NCBI RefSeq assembly: GCF_000720475.1
Contig: NZ_JOAP01000005.1
Coordinates: 1 to 64,000 of the forward strand
Direction of reading: 5' to 3'
Origin: Streptomyces aureocirculatus
Lineage (GTDB): Bacteria; Actinomycetota; Actinomycetes; Streptomycetales; Streptomycetaceae
DNA length: 64,000 nt
The position numbers were made by a program, and so were the translations under genes. Every line of letters starts with the position of its first letter. Position 1 is the stretch's first letter. Below are positions 48,532-57,531 of the stretch, one piece after another. Under the pieces are notes generated by a model. That model had not been told where the DNA came from, did not search any database, and saw only the letters and a list, made by a program, of their open reading frames with translations.

Positions 48532-50232
48532 TCAGGGACCGCCTGAGCCGGGCCCTGGACCGGGGTGATCCGTCTGGTCGTCCGGCGCCCGCAGCGCCGC
48601 GTACTCGGGATGGTGCAGGTCGAACGCGGGGGACTCCGAGCGGATCCGGGGCAGCGTCAGGAAGTTGTGCCGCGGTGGCGGGCACGAGGTCGCCCACTCC
48701 AGGGAGCGGCCGAACCCCCAGGGATCGTCGACCTCGACCTTCTCGCCGTACTTGGCCGTCTTCCAGAGGTTGTAGAGGAACGGCAGCGTCGACAGGCCGA
48801 GCAGGAAGGCGCCGATGGACGACACCGTGTTGAGCACCGTGAAGCCGTCCGCCGCCAGATAGTCCGCGTACCGCCGGGGCATGCCCTCCGCGCCCAGCCA
48901 GTGCTGGACGAGGAACGTGGTGTGGAAGCCCACGAAGAGCGTCCAGAAGTGGATCTTCCCGAGGCGTTCGTCGAGCATCTTGCCGGTGAGCTTCGGCCAC
49001 CAGAAGTAGAAGCCCGCGAAGGTCGCGAACACGACGGTGCCGAACACGACGTAGTGGAAGTGCGCCACGACGAAGTACGAGTCGGTGACGTGGAAGTCAA
49101 GGGGCGGTGAGGCGAGGATGACGCCCGTCAGACCGCCGAACAGGAACGACACCAGGAACCCGACGGACCACAGCATCGGGGTCTCGAACGAGAGGGACCC
49201 CTTCAGCATCGTGCCCGTCCAGTTGAAGAACTTCACCCCCGTCGGCACCGCGATCAGGAACGACATGAAGGAGAAGAACGGAAGCAGCACCGCGCCGGTC
49301 GCGAACATGTGGTGCGCCCACACCACCACCGAAAGACCGGTGATGGCCATCGTCGCTCCGATCAGCGGGATGTAGCCGAACACCGGCTTCCTGCTGAACA
49401 CCGGGATGATCTCCGTGACGATGCCGAAGAACGGCAGCGCGATGATGTAGACCTCCGGATGCCCGAAGAACCAGAAGAGGTGCTGCCACAGCAGCGCCCC
49501 GCCGAACTGCGCGTCGAAGACCACCGAGTGGAACCGCCGGTCGGCCTCCAGGACGAGCAGCGCCGCCGCGAGCACCGGGAACGCGAGCAGCACCAGGATC
49601 GAGGTGAACAGGACGTTCCAGGTGAAGATGGGCATCCGGAACATCGTCATCCCGGGTGCGCGCATGCCGATGATCGTGGTCAGGAAGTTCACCGAGCCGA
49701 GGATCGTGCCGAACCCGGAGAGCGCGAGCCCCATGATCCACAGGTCGGCGCCGATGCCGGGGGAGCGCTCCAGGCTGTTCAGCGGCGCGTACGCGAACCA
49801 GCCGAAGGCCGCGGGCCCGCTCGGCACGAGCAGGGAGCCGAGCACCATCAGGCCGCCGAAGAGGAACAGCCAGTAGGAGAGCATGTTCAGGCGCGGGAAG
49901 GCCACGTCCGGCGCGCCGATCTGCAACGGCATGATCTCGTTGGCGAAGCCCGCGAACGTCGGGGTCGCGAAGAGCAGCAGCATGATCGTGCCGTGCATGG
50001 TGAACATCTGGTTGAACTCTTCGTTGGACATGAGCTGGAGCCCGGGGCGGGCCAGCTCGGCCCGCATCATCAGGGCCATCAGACCGGCGATCAGGAAGAA
50101 CGCGAACGACGTGATCAGGTAGAGGTGGCCGATCTTCTTGTGGTCGGTGGTGGTCAGCCAGTCGACGAGGATGCGGCCCGCCGTCCGCCGCGGTACCGGC
50201 CGCGCCGCCACCTGCTCCGTCTGCGTCCCCAT
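48532..50232 (-). CDS. ctaD: cytochrome c oxidase subunit I, stand-alone copy
   Basis: 566 residues with twelve membrane helices. Haem and copper ligands are intact: His in [21 protein letters not shown] (Cu ligand and Tyr), WAHHMF, and HFHYVVFG. The ATG at 50232 ([12 protein letters not shown]) fits. No other oxidase subunit gene (ctaC, ctaE, qcr) is near, so this is probably a second CtaD that joins subunits from elsewhere. Aa3-type oxidases reduce O2 and pump protons. Confidence 0.94.
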   Translation of the reverse strand: MGTQTEQVAARPVPRRTAGRILVDWLTTTDHKKIGHLYLITSFAFFLIAGLMALMMRAELARPGLQLMSNEEFNQMFTMHGTIMLLLFATPTFAGFANEIMPLQIGAPDVAFPRLNMLSYWLFLFGGLMVLGSLLVPSGPAAFGWFAYAPLNSLERSPGIGADLWIMGLALSGFGTILGSVNFLTTIIGMRAPGMTMFRMPIFTWNVLFTSILVLLAFPVLAAALLVLEADRRFHSVVFDAQFGGALLWQHLFWFFGHPEVYIIALPFFGIVTEIIPVFSRKPVFGYIPLIGATMAITGLSVVVWAHHMFATGAVLLPFFSFMSFLIAVPTGVKFFNWTGTMLKGSLSFETPMLWSVGFLVSFLFGGLTGVILASPPLDFHVTDSYFVVAHFHYVVFGTVVFATFAGFYFWWPKLTGKMLDERLGKIHFWTLFVGFHTTFLVQHWLGAEGMPRRYADYLAADGFTVLNTVSSIGAFLLGLSTLPFLYNLWKTAKYGEKVEVDDPWGFGRSLEWATSCPPPRHNFLTLPRIRSESPAFDLHHPEYAALRAPDDQTDHPGPGPGSGGP

Positions 50233-50701
50233 TGCGTGCCCCTTCGCCGTCTGCGTCCTGGGCTTGCCCGAAGCACCCGCCATGATGCTCGCCGGGGACC
50301 CGGGTCCGACAGAGGGCGTACGACGGCGTGCCGCGAACGGTGCCGGGCACGGGGGCGCGCACCGCGGCGGAATCAAGAATTCCCTATGCCGTGTCACATC
50401 CCGCGGGGCGCCCGGTAATCGGAAATGCGCAGGATCGGCAAAGGGCGTGCGCGGGCATTCACGGAGCGGTCGAGTACCCCGCCCGGAGTACTCCGCCCGG
50501 CATTTCCCGTGCTTCTCCGAGGGGGCCCCGAACGGCCCCGAGTTCCTTCTGAATTACGCCCTTGACGGACTCGAACCGCTCGTACGTGTGACCAGTCGGC
50601 GATGAAACGCGCGTCGTGATCCTGTGACAAAAGCGTGACCGGAGGGGCGCCGGTGACACATGGTGCACGGCTCCGGGCTTCCCCGGAACGGACCCGCGGC
50701 C
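50233..50701. other. divergent intergenic region ctaD / inhibitor gene
   Basis: 469 bases without a convincing gene. It contains a GAATTC-centred AT-rich patch (50375-50385), a GAGTAC/GTACTC inverted pair around 50471-50493, and GGGGCCCCGAACGGCCCC (50522-50539). A minus-strand 78-codon frame crosses it but has no conserved look. Promoters for ctaD are not evident. Confidence 0.4.
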
Positions 50702-50707
50702 TAACGT
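50702..50707 (+). promoter_or_regulatory. -10 element of a leaderless promoter
   Basis: TAACGT followed by seven bases and the ATG at 50715 matches the actinobacterial leaderless pattern, in which transcription starts at the start codon. No Shine-Dalgarno is present. Confidence 0.7.
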
Positions 50708-50714
50708 GGCGGGT

Positions 50715-50930
50715 ATGGCACCCCTACCGACACCCGCCGCCGAACCGCAGGACGAGCCGGACTGCTACCTCGGCCTCGCCGCCGAGGACGCCGAGCGCCG
50801 GGCCCGCGAACGCGGCTGGTCCACCGTCAGGTCGTTGCCGCCGGGCACGTTCATCACGATGGAGTACCTCGCGGGACGGCTGAACTTCGAGGTCGCGGAC
50901 GGCGTAGTGAAGCGCTGCTGGAAGGGCTGA
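50715..50930 (+). CDS. I78-family peptidase inhibitor-like protein
   Basis: 71 residues. The C-terminal STVRSLPPGTFITMEYLAGRLNFEVADG through VKRCWKG has the I78 inhibitor pattern (conserved W/D region and R-x-NF core). No signal peptide, so it should be cytoplasmic. I chose the ATG at 50715 over the GTG at 50706 because the -10 TAACGT sits seven bases upstream. The target protease is unknown. Confidence 0.83.
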   Translation: MAPLPTPAAEPQDEPDCYLGLAAEDAERRARERGWSTVRSLPPGTFITMEYLAGRLNFEVADGVVKRCWKG

Positions 50931-50949
50931 GCGCGCCACCGCCGACAGC

Positions 50950-50988
50950 CGAAGGCCCCGGGGACCTCGACGGTCTCCGGGGCCTTCG
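50950..50988. terminator. terminator after the inhibitor gene
   Basis: CGAAGGCCCCGG (50950-50961) pairs with CCGGGGCCTTCG (50977-50988); five further pairs (one G-T) close a TCGAC loop. It lies between the inhibitor gene and the convergent PAP2 gene. Confidence 0.88.
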
Positions 50989-51037
50989 TCGTGCGGGGGC
51001 CGGCTGTGCGTACCGTTCCCGCGGTCGGTGGGGCGGC

Positions 51038-52048
51038 TCAGCCGCCGGCGAGCGGCCGTGCCGAGGTGCCGCGCACCCGCTCGGGGTGCGGCGGACGGCG
51101 GGTGCCCTGCGGGGTGACCGGCGTCCGCTCGCAGCGTGCGGTGTGCGGGCCGGGGGCGAGGTAGGCGGGGGCGCGGGAGCGGGCGGCGGTGACCGGCTCG
51201 CGCGCGGGTGCCTGCTCGTCGCGGGAGCCCGCGGGGGAGCGCTGCGGGAGCAGGGATGCGGGGGTGACCGGCAGCGGCACGGGTACGCCGCCGCGACGGC
51301 GCAAGGCGTCCCTGATGCCGAGGATCCAGGACTCGACGACGCTGATGAGCGGCTCGACCCAGGGCAGCGCGAGCAGGATGAGCAGGCCCGCGGCCCAGCC
51401 GAGGAGGACGTCGCTCAGCCAGTGCGTACCGAGGTAGACGGTGGTGAGGCCGACGCTCAGGGAGACCACGGCGGAGAGCGCCGACAGATAGCGCCGAGTG
51501 CGCGGGGTGGAGGCGAGATAGGCCAGGATTCCCCAGGTCACGACGGCGTTGGCGGTGTGGCCCGAAGGAAATATATCGCCGCCCTGGCCCATCTCGTTCG
51601 AGCCGATGACGGTGGCGTAGTGCGGGCCGAGACGGCCCATGCCGATCTTGGCGGCGCCCACCGTGGCGTTGAGGAGGAGCAGGGCCGCGCCGAACATGAG
51701 CAGCGGCCGCAGCGTGTGCTGCCGCCAGGAGCGCCAGCCGAGCCAGGCCGCGACCATCACGGCGGTCGGGCCGCGCTGGCCGAGGACCACCCAGTAGTCC
51801 AGGAAGCCGTGGATCTCGGGCCACTGCTGGTAGGGCCGGAAGAACATAACCTGCCAGTCGAACCGCACGAGCCAGGACGTGGTCACGACGGCGACGACGA
51901 TGGCCGCGTAGAAGGCCAGCGTCGCGCTGAAGAGCACGACCCGGTGCGGGCTCATCCTCGGCTCGTCGAGGTGGGCCGGCCGTTCCGGCTCACGGTCTAG
52001 CCGGGCGAAGAGCCGGTCCAGACGGGTCAGACTTCGTTCGGTACGCAC
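51038..52048 (-). CDS. PAP2-family membrane phosphatase
   Basis: 336 residues with about six membrane helices. PAP2 motifs are visible as KIGMGRLGP, FPSGHTANAV and TTVYLGTHWLSD; the SR normally before YLGxH is TT here, while the catalytic His and Asp are kept. The C-terminal 90 residues are a P/R/A-rich cytoplasmic tail. The GTG at 52048 lies seven bases after a TAACGT -10, so the mRNA is leaderless. Substrates in this family are lipid phosphates such as undecaprenyl or phosphatidate. Confidence 0.9.
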   Translation of the reverse strand: MRTERSLTRLDRLFARLDREPERPAHLDEPRMSPHRVVLFSATLAFYAAIVVAVVTTSWLVRFDWQVMFFRPYQQWPEIHGFLDYWVVLGQRGPTAVMVAAWLGWRSWRQHTLRPLLMFGAALLLLNATVGAAKIGMGRLGPHYATVIGSNEMGQGGDIFPSGHTANAVVTWGILAYLASTPRTRRYLSALSAVVSLSVGLTTVYLGTHWLSDVLLGWAAGLLILLALPWVEPLISVVESWILGIRDALRRRGGVPVPLPVTPASLLPQRSPAGSRDEQAPAREPVTAARSRAPAYLAPGPHTARCERTPVTPQGTRRPPHPERVRGTSARPLAGG

Positions 52049-52055
52049 CCAATCG

Positions 52056-52061
52056 ACGTTA
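52056..52061 (-). promoter_or_regulatory. -10 element of leaderless PAP2 promoter
   Basis: On the minus strand TAACGT, the seven bases CGATTGG, then the GTG start: the same layout as the inhibitor gene. Confidence 0.72.
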
Positions 52062-52322
52062 CAGCGAGTGAGTGCCGCACTCGGCCGAATCAGAGGCTTT
52101 GTGATGACGATGTGATGTGGCATTGATCTCAGGCCGTGGTTTATTCCGACCGGAATGCCTTTTCAATGGTGTCTGCTTTACCCAATGCGCTGATCATTAC
52201 GCGGGCGGTTTTAGGCGGATTCCGAATTCGTTCACCCGGGGCTGGTGCGGAATTCTCCGGGTGCTCACCGGGCGCTCACCGGATGCGCGCTGAAACGATC
52301 TTGAGAGGTGATCTTGGCGGGA

Positions 52323-53474
52323 TCACGGCGGCCCGGAGCCGTGCAGCCAGAAGGCCCCGTACACCGCCCCGGCCGCCGCGACCCCGCCCAGAATCCACGC
52401 CGACCGGCGCGTACGCAGCCGCGCGAGGGCGACCGCCAGCGGCAGGAGCACCGGGAAGGCGGGCATGAGCAGGCGCGGCTTGGAGCCGAAGTAGCCCGAG
52501 GCGCACAGCGCGAGCACCACGACGATGCCGGTGTAGACGAGCAGCGCGGGCGGCTGGTGCTGCCGCACCCCGGTGACATACAGCCAGATCAGCCCCGCGA
52601 CCCCCACGATCAGGCCGATCCCGGCGAGCGCCCCCGGCAGGGACGTGAACTTCTCGCCGATGAAGCGGGCGAACGCGTAGCCGCCGTCGAAGCCGTTGCC
52701 CCACTGCTTCTGCACGTCCAGATAGCCGAACAGGCCGTCGCCCGTGCGGTGCCCCACCCACAGGACGTAGCCGGCCGCGCCGAGCGGGGCGAGCAGGGCG
52801 CCGAGCGCCGGGCGCGCGGCGAGCCGCCCCCGGCGGCGCGCGTCGAGCGCCACCGCCACCCACAGCGCGGCGACCACCGCCGCGCCCACGGGCCGGGTCA
52901 GCCCGGCCAGCGAGGCGAGCACGCCCGCCGTGACCCAGCGCCCGGTCAGGACCGCGTACAGCGCCCAGGCCGCGAGCGCCGTGAAGAGCGACTCGCTGTA
53001 GGCCATCGACTGCACGATCCCGACCGGGAGCACGGCCCACAGCGCGACCGCGCAGACACCGGCCCGGCTGCCGTACAGGCGGTCCGCGACCGCGAAGATC
53101 CCGCCCGCCGCGCAGAGCGAAGCCACCGCGCTCACCGCCAGGCCCGCGTCCGCGTACGACAGCGGGCTCACCGCCGAGAGCGCCCGCTCCAGCCAGGGGA
53201 GCAGCGGGAAGAACGCCAGGTTCGAGTGCACGCTGCCGTCCGGCAGCGTCACCTCCCAGCCGTAGCCGAAGTCGGCGACGCGGGTGTACCAGAGCGAGTC
53301 CCAGCGGGCGGAGAGCAGCGTGTGGGGACTCTTGCCCGCCGCGGCGCCCCACAAGGCGAGCGTCACGAGCCCCAGCGCGCGCACCCCGGCGTACAAAAAG
53401 AGCGCGGGCGCCGCCCGGCGCAGCGCGTCGGCGAACCCGTGCCCCGTGGCGGGGCGCTGATCAAGATCGGTCAC
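52323..53474 (-). CDS. polytopic membrane protein, PIG-V/mannosyltransferase-like
   Basis: 383 residues with about ten membrane helices. The luminal-type loop WDSLWYTRVADFGYGWEV through HSNLAFFPLLPWLERAL resembles the DxD-containing first loop of PIG-V-like and related GT-C enzymes, and AGLTRPVG is also typical. I prefer the GTG at 53474 because GATAAT sits seven bases upstream; the GTG at 53495 would lie inside that promoter. A polyprenyl-linked sugar donor is the family expectation, not shown here. Confidence 0.82.
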   Translation of the reverse strand: MTDLDQRPATGHGFADALRRAAPALFLYAGVRALGLVTLALWGAAAGKSPHTLLSARWDSLWYTRVADFGYGWEVTLPDGSVHSNLAFFPLLPWLERALSAVSPLSYADAGLAVSAVASLCAAGGIFAVADRLYGSRAGVCAVALWAVLPVGIVQSMAYSESLFTALAAWALYAVLTGRWVTAGVLASLAGLTRPVGAAVVAALWVAVALDARRRGRLAARPALGALLAPLGAAGYVLWVGHRTGDGLFGYLDVQKQWGNGFDGGYAFARFIGEKFTSLPGALAGIGLIVGVAGLIWLYVTGVRQHQPPALLVYTGIVVVLALCASGYFGSKPRLLMPAFPVLLPLAVALARLRTRRSAWILGGVAAAGAVYGAFWLHGSGPP

Positions 53475-53481
53475 GGGCTCG

Positions 53482-53487
53482 ATTATC
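53482..53487 (-). promoter_or_regulatory. -10 element of leaderless promoter
   Basis: Minus-strand GATAAT, the seven bases CGAGCCC, then GTG at 53474. Third leaderless promoter of this layout within 3 kb. Confidence 0.68.
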
Positions 53488-53724
53488 GACCGCACACGCC
53501 ACTGCTCGCGCCCGCCGAAAGATCACCAGCACGAGCGAACGTGGTACATGCCACACCTCCGCAGCGCAACCATGAGAGGTCCGCCACGCGGCCCGGCCAC
53601 GGACTCGCGTACGCTGACGGCCACTCGCCGTTCACAGCCGCCACAGCCGGACGACCGGATCCCGTAGGGTCCCGCCGGCCCCCCACCTGGCCGCACTCGC
53701 GAGGAATCACTGGGAGGAACGCAC

Positions 53725-55332
53725 ATGTCCGGGACGACCACGGCCGCCGCTGCATTCGGCCGTCGGACCCCCGGTGCGGGCGCGAACCGCTGGGTGGTGC
53801 TCGTCGTCCTCTGCGTCAGCCTGCTGCTCGTCGCCGTCGACGCCACCGTCCTGCACGTCGCCGTGCCCGCCGTCACCGAGGACCTGAGGCCCGGCGGGAT
53901 CGAGCTGCTGTGGATCGTGGACATCTATCCACTGGTCTGCGCCTCGCTCCTCATCCTGTTCGGCACCCTGGGTGACCGTGTCGGCCGCAGACGCGTGCTC
54001 CTCTTCGGCTACGGCCTGTTCGGCGTGGCCTCGGCCGTCGCCGCCCTCGCGGACACCGCGCAGGTCCTGATCGCGGCCCGTGCGCTGCTCGGCGTCGGCG
54101 GCGCGATGATCATGCCAGCGACCCTGTCGATCCTGCGCCAGGTCTTCCCCGACCGGCGGGAGCGGGCCCTCGCGATCGGCGTCTGGAGCGCGGTCGCGGC
54201 CGTGGGCGCCGCCTGCGGCCCGCTGCTCGGCGGCTTCCTCCTCGAACACTTCTGGTGGGGTTCGGTCTTCCTCATCAACATCCCGCTGATGCTGGTCAGC
54301 CTGCCGGTCGGGCGCTGGCTCCTGCCCGAGTCGACGGGCGGGTACGACGGGCCGTGGGACGTGGCGGGCGCGCTGATGGCCGCCGGTGGCCTGTTCGGCC
54401 TGGTGCTCGGCGTGAAGCGGCTCGGTGGCGGGGAGTCGCCGCTCGGCGCCACCACGCTTGTCTCGCTCGCGGTGGGCGGCGGTCTGCTCGTCGCCTTCGT
54501 ACGACGCCAGCGCCGCCGGTGTCATCCGCTCGTCGACCTGACGATGTTCACGCGCCCCGCGTTCAGCACGTCCGTGGGGTGCATCGTGCTCGCGATGCTC
54601 GCCCTGGTCGGCCTTGAGCTGATCGCCGCGCAGTACCTCCAGCTCGTCCTTGGCCTGTCCCCGCTGGAGACAGGTCTGCGGCTGCTCCCACTCACCATCG
54701 CCGCCATGGCCGCGGGCCTCGCCGGATCGCGGATGCTCCAGCGCTTCGGGCCGCGCACGATGGTCGCCACCGGCTTCGGCCTCACCGCCTTCGCCGTCGC
54801 CGCGCTCACCGGCATGGGCGCCGACGACAACGCGCCGCTGCTCCTCACCGGCTTCGTGCTGCTCGGCTTCGGCCTGGAGACCACGCTCTTCGGGGCGTAC
54901 GAGTCCATGCTCAGCGAGGCGCCGCAGGCCCAGGCGGGTGGGGCCGCCGCGATCGGCGAGACGTCCTACCAGCTCGGCGCCGGTATCGGTATCGCGCTGC
55001 TCGGCAGTGTCATGAACGCCGCGTACGCGCCCGGGCTCTCGGCCGTGCGGGGGGTGCCCGCGGCGGACAGTGCCGCGGCGAGCCACTCCCTCGGCGAGGC
55101 CTATGAGGTCGCCGCCCGGCTCGGGGGCGGCCAGGGCGAAGCCCTCCGCGCTGCCGCGCGGGACTCCTTCGTGCACGGTCTGCATGTGACCCTGCTGGTC
55201 AGCGCCGGGTTGCTCCTTGTCGGGGCGTTGGCCGCGCTGCGGTTGCCGCGGGTCATGGACTGCGGGGTGCCTGCGGCGCGCGAGCGGGTGGGGGTCCCCG
55301 CGGAGCGCCCCAGTCCCGCCCCTTTCCCGTAA
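53725..55332 (+). CDS. MFS drug exporter, DHA2 (EmrB/QacA) type
   Basis: 535 residues with 14 membrane helices. LLVAVDATVLHVAVPAV in helix 1, GDRVGRRRVLLFGYGLFG (motif A) and LGVGGAMIMPATLSIL with GPLLGGFLLEHFWWGSVFLIN (motif C/D2) are standard. ATG preceded by GGGAGGA. No adjacent TetR gene was seen; 53475-53724 is gene-free. The last codons run into a dispersed repeat, which supplies the end PAPFP and the stop. Confidence 0.93.
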   Translation: MSGTTTAAAAFGRRTPGAGANRWVVLVVLCVSLLLVAVDATVLHVAVPAVTEDLRPGGIELLWIVDIYPLVCASLLILFGTLGDRVGRRRVLLFGYGLFGVASAVAALADTAQVLIAARALLGVGGAMIMPATLSILRQVFPDRRERALAIGVWSAVAAVGAACGPLLGGFLLEHFWWGSVFLINIPLMLVSLPVGRWLLPESTGGYDGPWDVAGALMAAGGLFGLVLGVKRLGGGESPLGATTLVSLAVGGGLLVAFVRRQRRRCHPLVDLTMFTRPAFSTSVGCIVLAMLALVGLELIAAQYLQLVLGLSPLETGLRLLPLTIAAMAAGLAGSRMLQRFGPRTMVATGFGLTAFAVAALTGMGADDNAPLLLTGFVLLGFGLETTLFGAYESMLSEAPQAQAGGAAAIGETSYQLGAGIGIALLGSVMNAAYAPGLSAVRGVPAADSAAASHSLGEAYEVAARLGGGQGEALRAAARDSFVHGLHVTLLVSAGLLLVGALAALRLPRVMDCGVPAARERVGVPAERPSPAPFP

Positions 55333-55425
55333 CCAAGGGGCTCCGCCCCCTGGACCCCCGGTCCTCGAACGCCGGACGGGCTGAATATGTGCCGCAGGAA
55401 CGGAGAAGGGGCGGGACTGGGGCGC
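55300..55425. repeat. dispersed Streptomyces repeat, copy D, inverted pair
   Basis: GCGCCCCAGTCCCGCCCCTTTCCC at the left is matched by GGAGAAGGGGCGGGACTGGGGCGC at the right (about 55402-55425), with GGGGCTCCGCCCCC and CGAACGCCGGACGGGCTG between. A 24-base near-perfect inverted repeat, so likely a strong hairpin terminator. Its left end lies inside the MFS coding region. Confidence 0.88.
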
Positions 55426-55538
55426 ACCGCGAGGACCCAAAGGCCCACAACCCCTGCTGGACGCCGGAGTGCGCGCGTCGTAGCGTCAGGCCCGTTCCCT
55501 GTGACTACCAGCGCTAGTCAAGTCCGCCGGAGGCCCTC

Positions 55539-56735
55539 ATGTCGACCGCAAGCCGTCAAGCCCCGCCCCCCTTCGATCCCAAGGACCCCCTGGGCCTCGA
55601 CGAAACGCTGGACGCGGAGGACCTGGCGGTCCGTGACACGGTCAGGGCCTGGACCGCGGACCGCGTTCTGCCGCACATCGCGGAGTGGTACGAGAGCGGC
55701 GAACTGCCGGGCGTACGCGAGTTGGCCAGGGAGCTCGGGGCCATCGGCGCCCTCGGCATGTCGCTGACGGGCTACGGCTGCGCGGGCGCGAGCGCCGTCC
55801 AGTACGGGCTCGCCTGTCTGGAGCTGGAGGCAGCCGACTCCGGGATCAGGTCCCTGGTCTCGGTGCAGGGCTCGCTCGCCATGTACGCCATCCACCGCTT
55901 CGGCTCCGAGGAGCAGAAGCAGCGCTGGCTGCCGGGGATGGCCGCGGGCGAGATCATCGGGTGCTTCGGGCTCACCGAGCCCGACGTCGGCTCCGACCCG
56001 GCCTCGATGCGCACGCACGCCAAGAAGGACGGCACCGACTGGGTCCTGACCGGGCGCAAAATGTGGATCACGAACGGGTCGGTCGCCGGGGTGGCTGTCG
56101 TATGGGCGCAAACCGACGAGGGGATCCGGGGGTTCGCGGTGCCCACGGACACCCCGGGCTTCTCCGCGCCGGAGATCAAGCACAAGTGGTCGCTGCGGGC
56201 CAGCGTCACCAGCGAGCTGGTCCTCGACGAGGTGCGGCTGCCCGCCGATGCCGTGCTGCCCGCCGTCACCGGGCTCAAAGGGCCGCTGAGCTGTCTGTCC
56301 CACGCGCGCTACGGCATCGTGTGGGGCGCGATGGGCGCCGCCCGCGCCTGTTTCGAGGCGGCCGTGGAGTACTCCAAGAGCCGCGAGCAGTTCGGCAGGC
56401 CCATCGGCGGCTTCCAGCTCACCCAGGCCAAGCTCGCCGACATGGCCCTCGAACTGCACAAGGGCATCCTGCTCGCCCACCATCTCGGGCGCCGCATGGA
56501 CGCGGGACATCTGCGGCCCGAGCAGGTCAGCTTCGGCAAGCTGAACAACGTACGGGAGGCCATCGAGATCTGCCGCACCGCGCGCACGATCCTCGGCGCC
56601 AACGGCATCTCGCTCGAGTACCCCGTGATGCGGCACGCGACGAACCTGGAGTCGGTGCTCACCTATGAGGGCACCGTCGAGATGCACCAGCTCGTCCTCG
56701 GCAAGGCGCTCACCGGACTCGACGCCTTCCGCTGA
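55539..56735 (+). CDS. acyl-CoA dehydrogenase, glutaryl-CoA dehydrogenase-like
   Basis: 398 residues. GCFGLTEPDVGSDPASM, MWITNGSVAGVAVVWAQ and REQFGRPIGGFQLTQAKLADM are acyl-CoA dehydrogenase signatures; the catalytic Glu lies in TYEGTVEMHQLVLGKALTG. The N-terminus DPKDPLGLDETLDAEDLAVRD and overall pattern match glutaryl-CoA dehydrogenases, which make crotonyl-CoA in lysine/tryptophan breakdown. The subfamily is likely but not certain. No partner genes adjoin. Confidence 0.9.
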   Translation: MSTASRQAPPPFDPKDPLGLDETLDAEDLAVRDTVRAWTADRVLPHIAEWYESGELPGVRELARELGAIGALGMSLTGYGCAGASAVQYGLACLELEAADSGIRSLVSVQGSLAMYAIHRFGSEEQKQRWLPGMAAGEIIGCFGLTEPDVGSDPASMRTHAKKDGTDWVLTGRKMWITNGSVAGVAVVWAQTDEGIRGFAVPTDTPGFSAPEIKHKWSLRASVTSELVLDEVRLPADAVLPAVTGLKGPLSCLSHARYGIVWGAMGAARACFEAAVEYSKSREQFGRPIGGFQLTQAKLADMALELHKGILLAHHLGRRMDAGHLRPEQVSFGKLNNVREAIEICRTARTILGANGISLEYPVMRHATNLESVLTYEGTVEMHQLVLGKALTGLDAFR

Positions 56736-56788
56736 GCGCGCGCGGCACCCCGCGGCGCGGGGGCGTGGGCGCGGCGAGCGGCCTTGCC

Positions 56789-57244
56789 TCAGCTCTGGTT
56801 GAAGAAACCGTCCGTACGGTTGGGGACTGCTTCCCCGTTGACGATCTCCGTGTGAGCGGGCGTGAGCAGGAACACACGGTGGGCCACCCGGTCGATGGAG
56901 CCGCGCAGGCCGAAGATGAGCCCGGCCGCGAAGTCGACGACACGCTTGGCGTCGGCGGGGTCCATCGCCGTCAGGTTCACGATGACGGGCACGCCGTCCC
57001 GGAACAGCTCACCGATGCCGCGGGCGTCGCGGAAACTGTCCGGGGTGACCGTGCCGATCCTGGGCGCCCTGTTCTCGGCGTTCTCGGCCGCGTCCGCCGT
57101 CACCTTGACGCGCGGGTCCGTGACCCAGGGCTCGGCCGCCTCGGGGCCGTCCGACCCGTCGTCTTCGTATCCGTCGTAGTAACGCTCGTCGTTGTTGTCG
57201 TCGACGAGGCCAAGCCAGGCACTCGCCTTGCGCACCGATCCCAT
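56789..57244 (-). CDS. sflA: SepF-like cell-division protein
   Basis: 151 residues. An N-terminal amphipathic membrane-binding helix candidate ([15 protein letters not shown]) is followed by a D/E/Y-rich linker and the SepF domain ([41 protein letters not shown], ending [15 protein letters not shown]). GGAGG lies 6-7 bases before the ATG. It is outside the division cluster, so it is a paralogue; S. coelicolor has two such SepF-like proteins, and the neighbourhood fits the one called SflA. That symbol is inferred from position. Confidence 0.88.
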   Translation of the reverse strand: MGSVRKASAWLGLVDDNNDERYYDGYEDDGSDGPEAAEPWVTDPRVKVTADAAENAENRAPRIGTVTPDSFRDARGIGELFRDGVPVIVNLTAMDPADAKRVVDFAAGLIFGLRGSIDRVAHRVFLLTPAHTEIVNGEAVPNRTDGFFNQS

Positions 57245-57531
57245 GGACGCCTCCTCTCGCAGCGGTCTGCTTGCGTTCCGCATCCCTATGGTCGTCCATG
57301 ATGCGGATGGTGCGCCAAGGGGATAGTCGCCGCGCACGGTTTTCGTGACGGTACTGGTGCACAGTAAAGACGGCGATAAACGTGGTTCTTCAAGGGTCGT
57401 GTCACGTACGGCTGCTGACTGAGAGTGAAATATGATGGTTGGCGGCGTACGGGTGACGGACGGTGCGTACGGGTGAACGGACTGCTCGCTACGATGCCGG
57501 AGTTCGACATCGGAGCCACGGGGGAGCCGTC

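Noticed and set aside
50394..50630. 78-codon minus-strand ORF upstream of ctaD
   Set aside because: Composition and third-position GC do not match neighbouring genes; no conserved motif.
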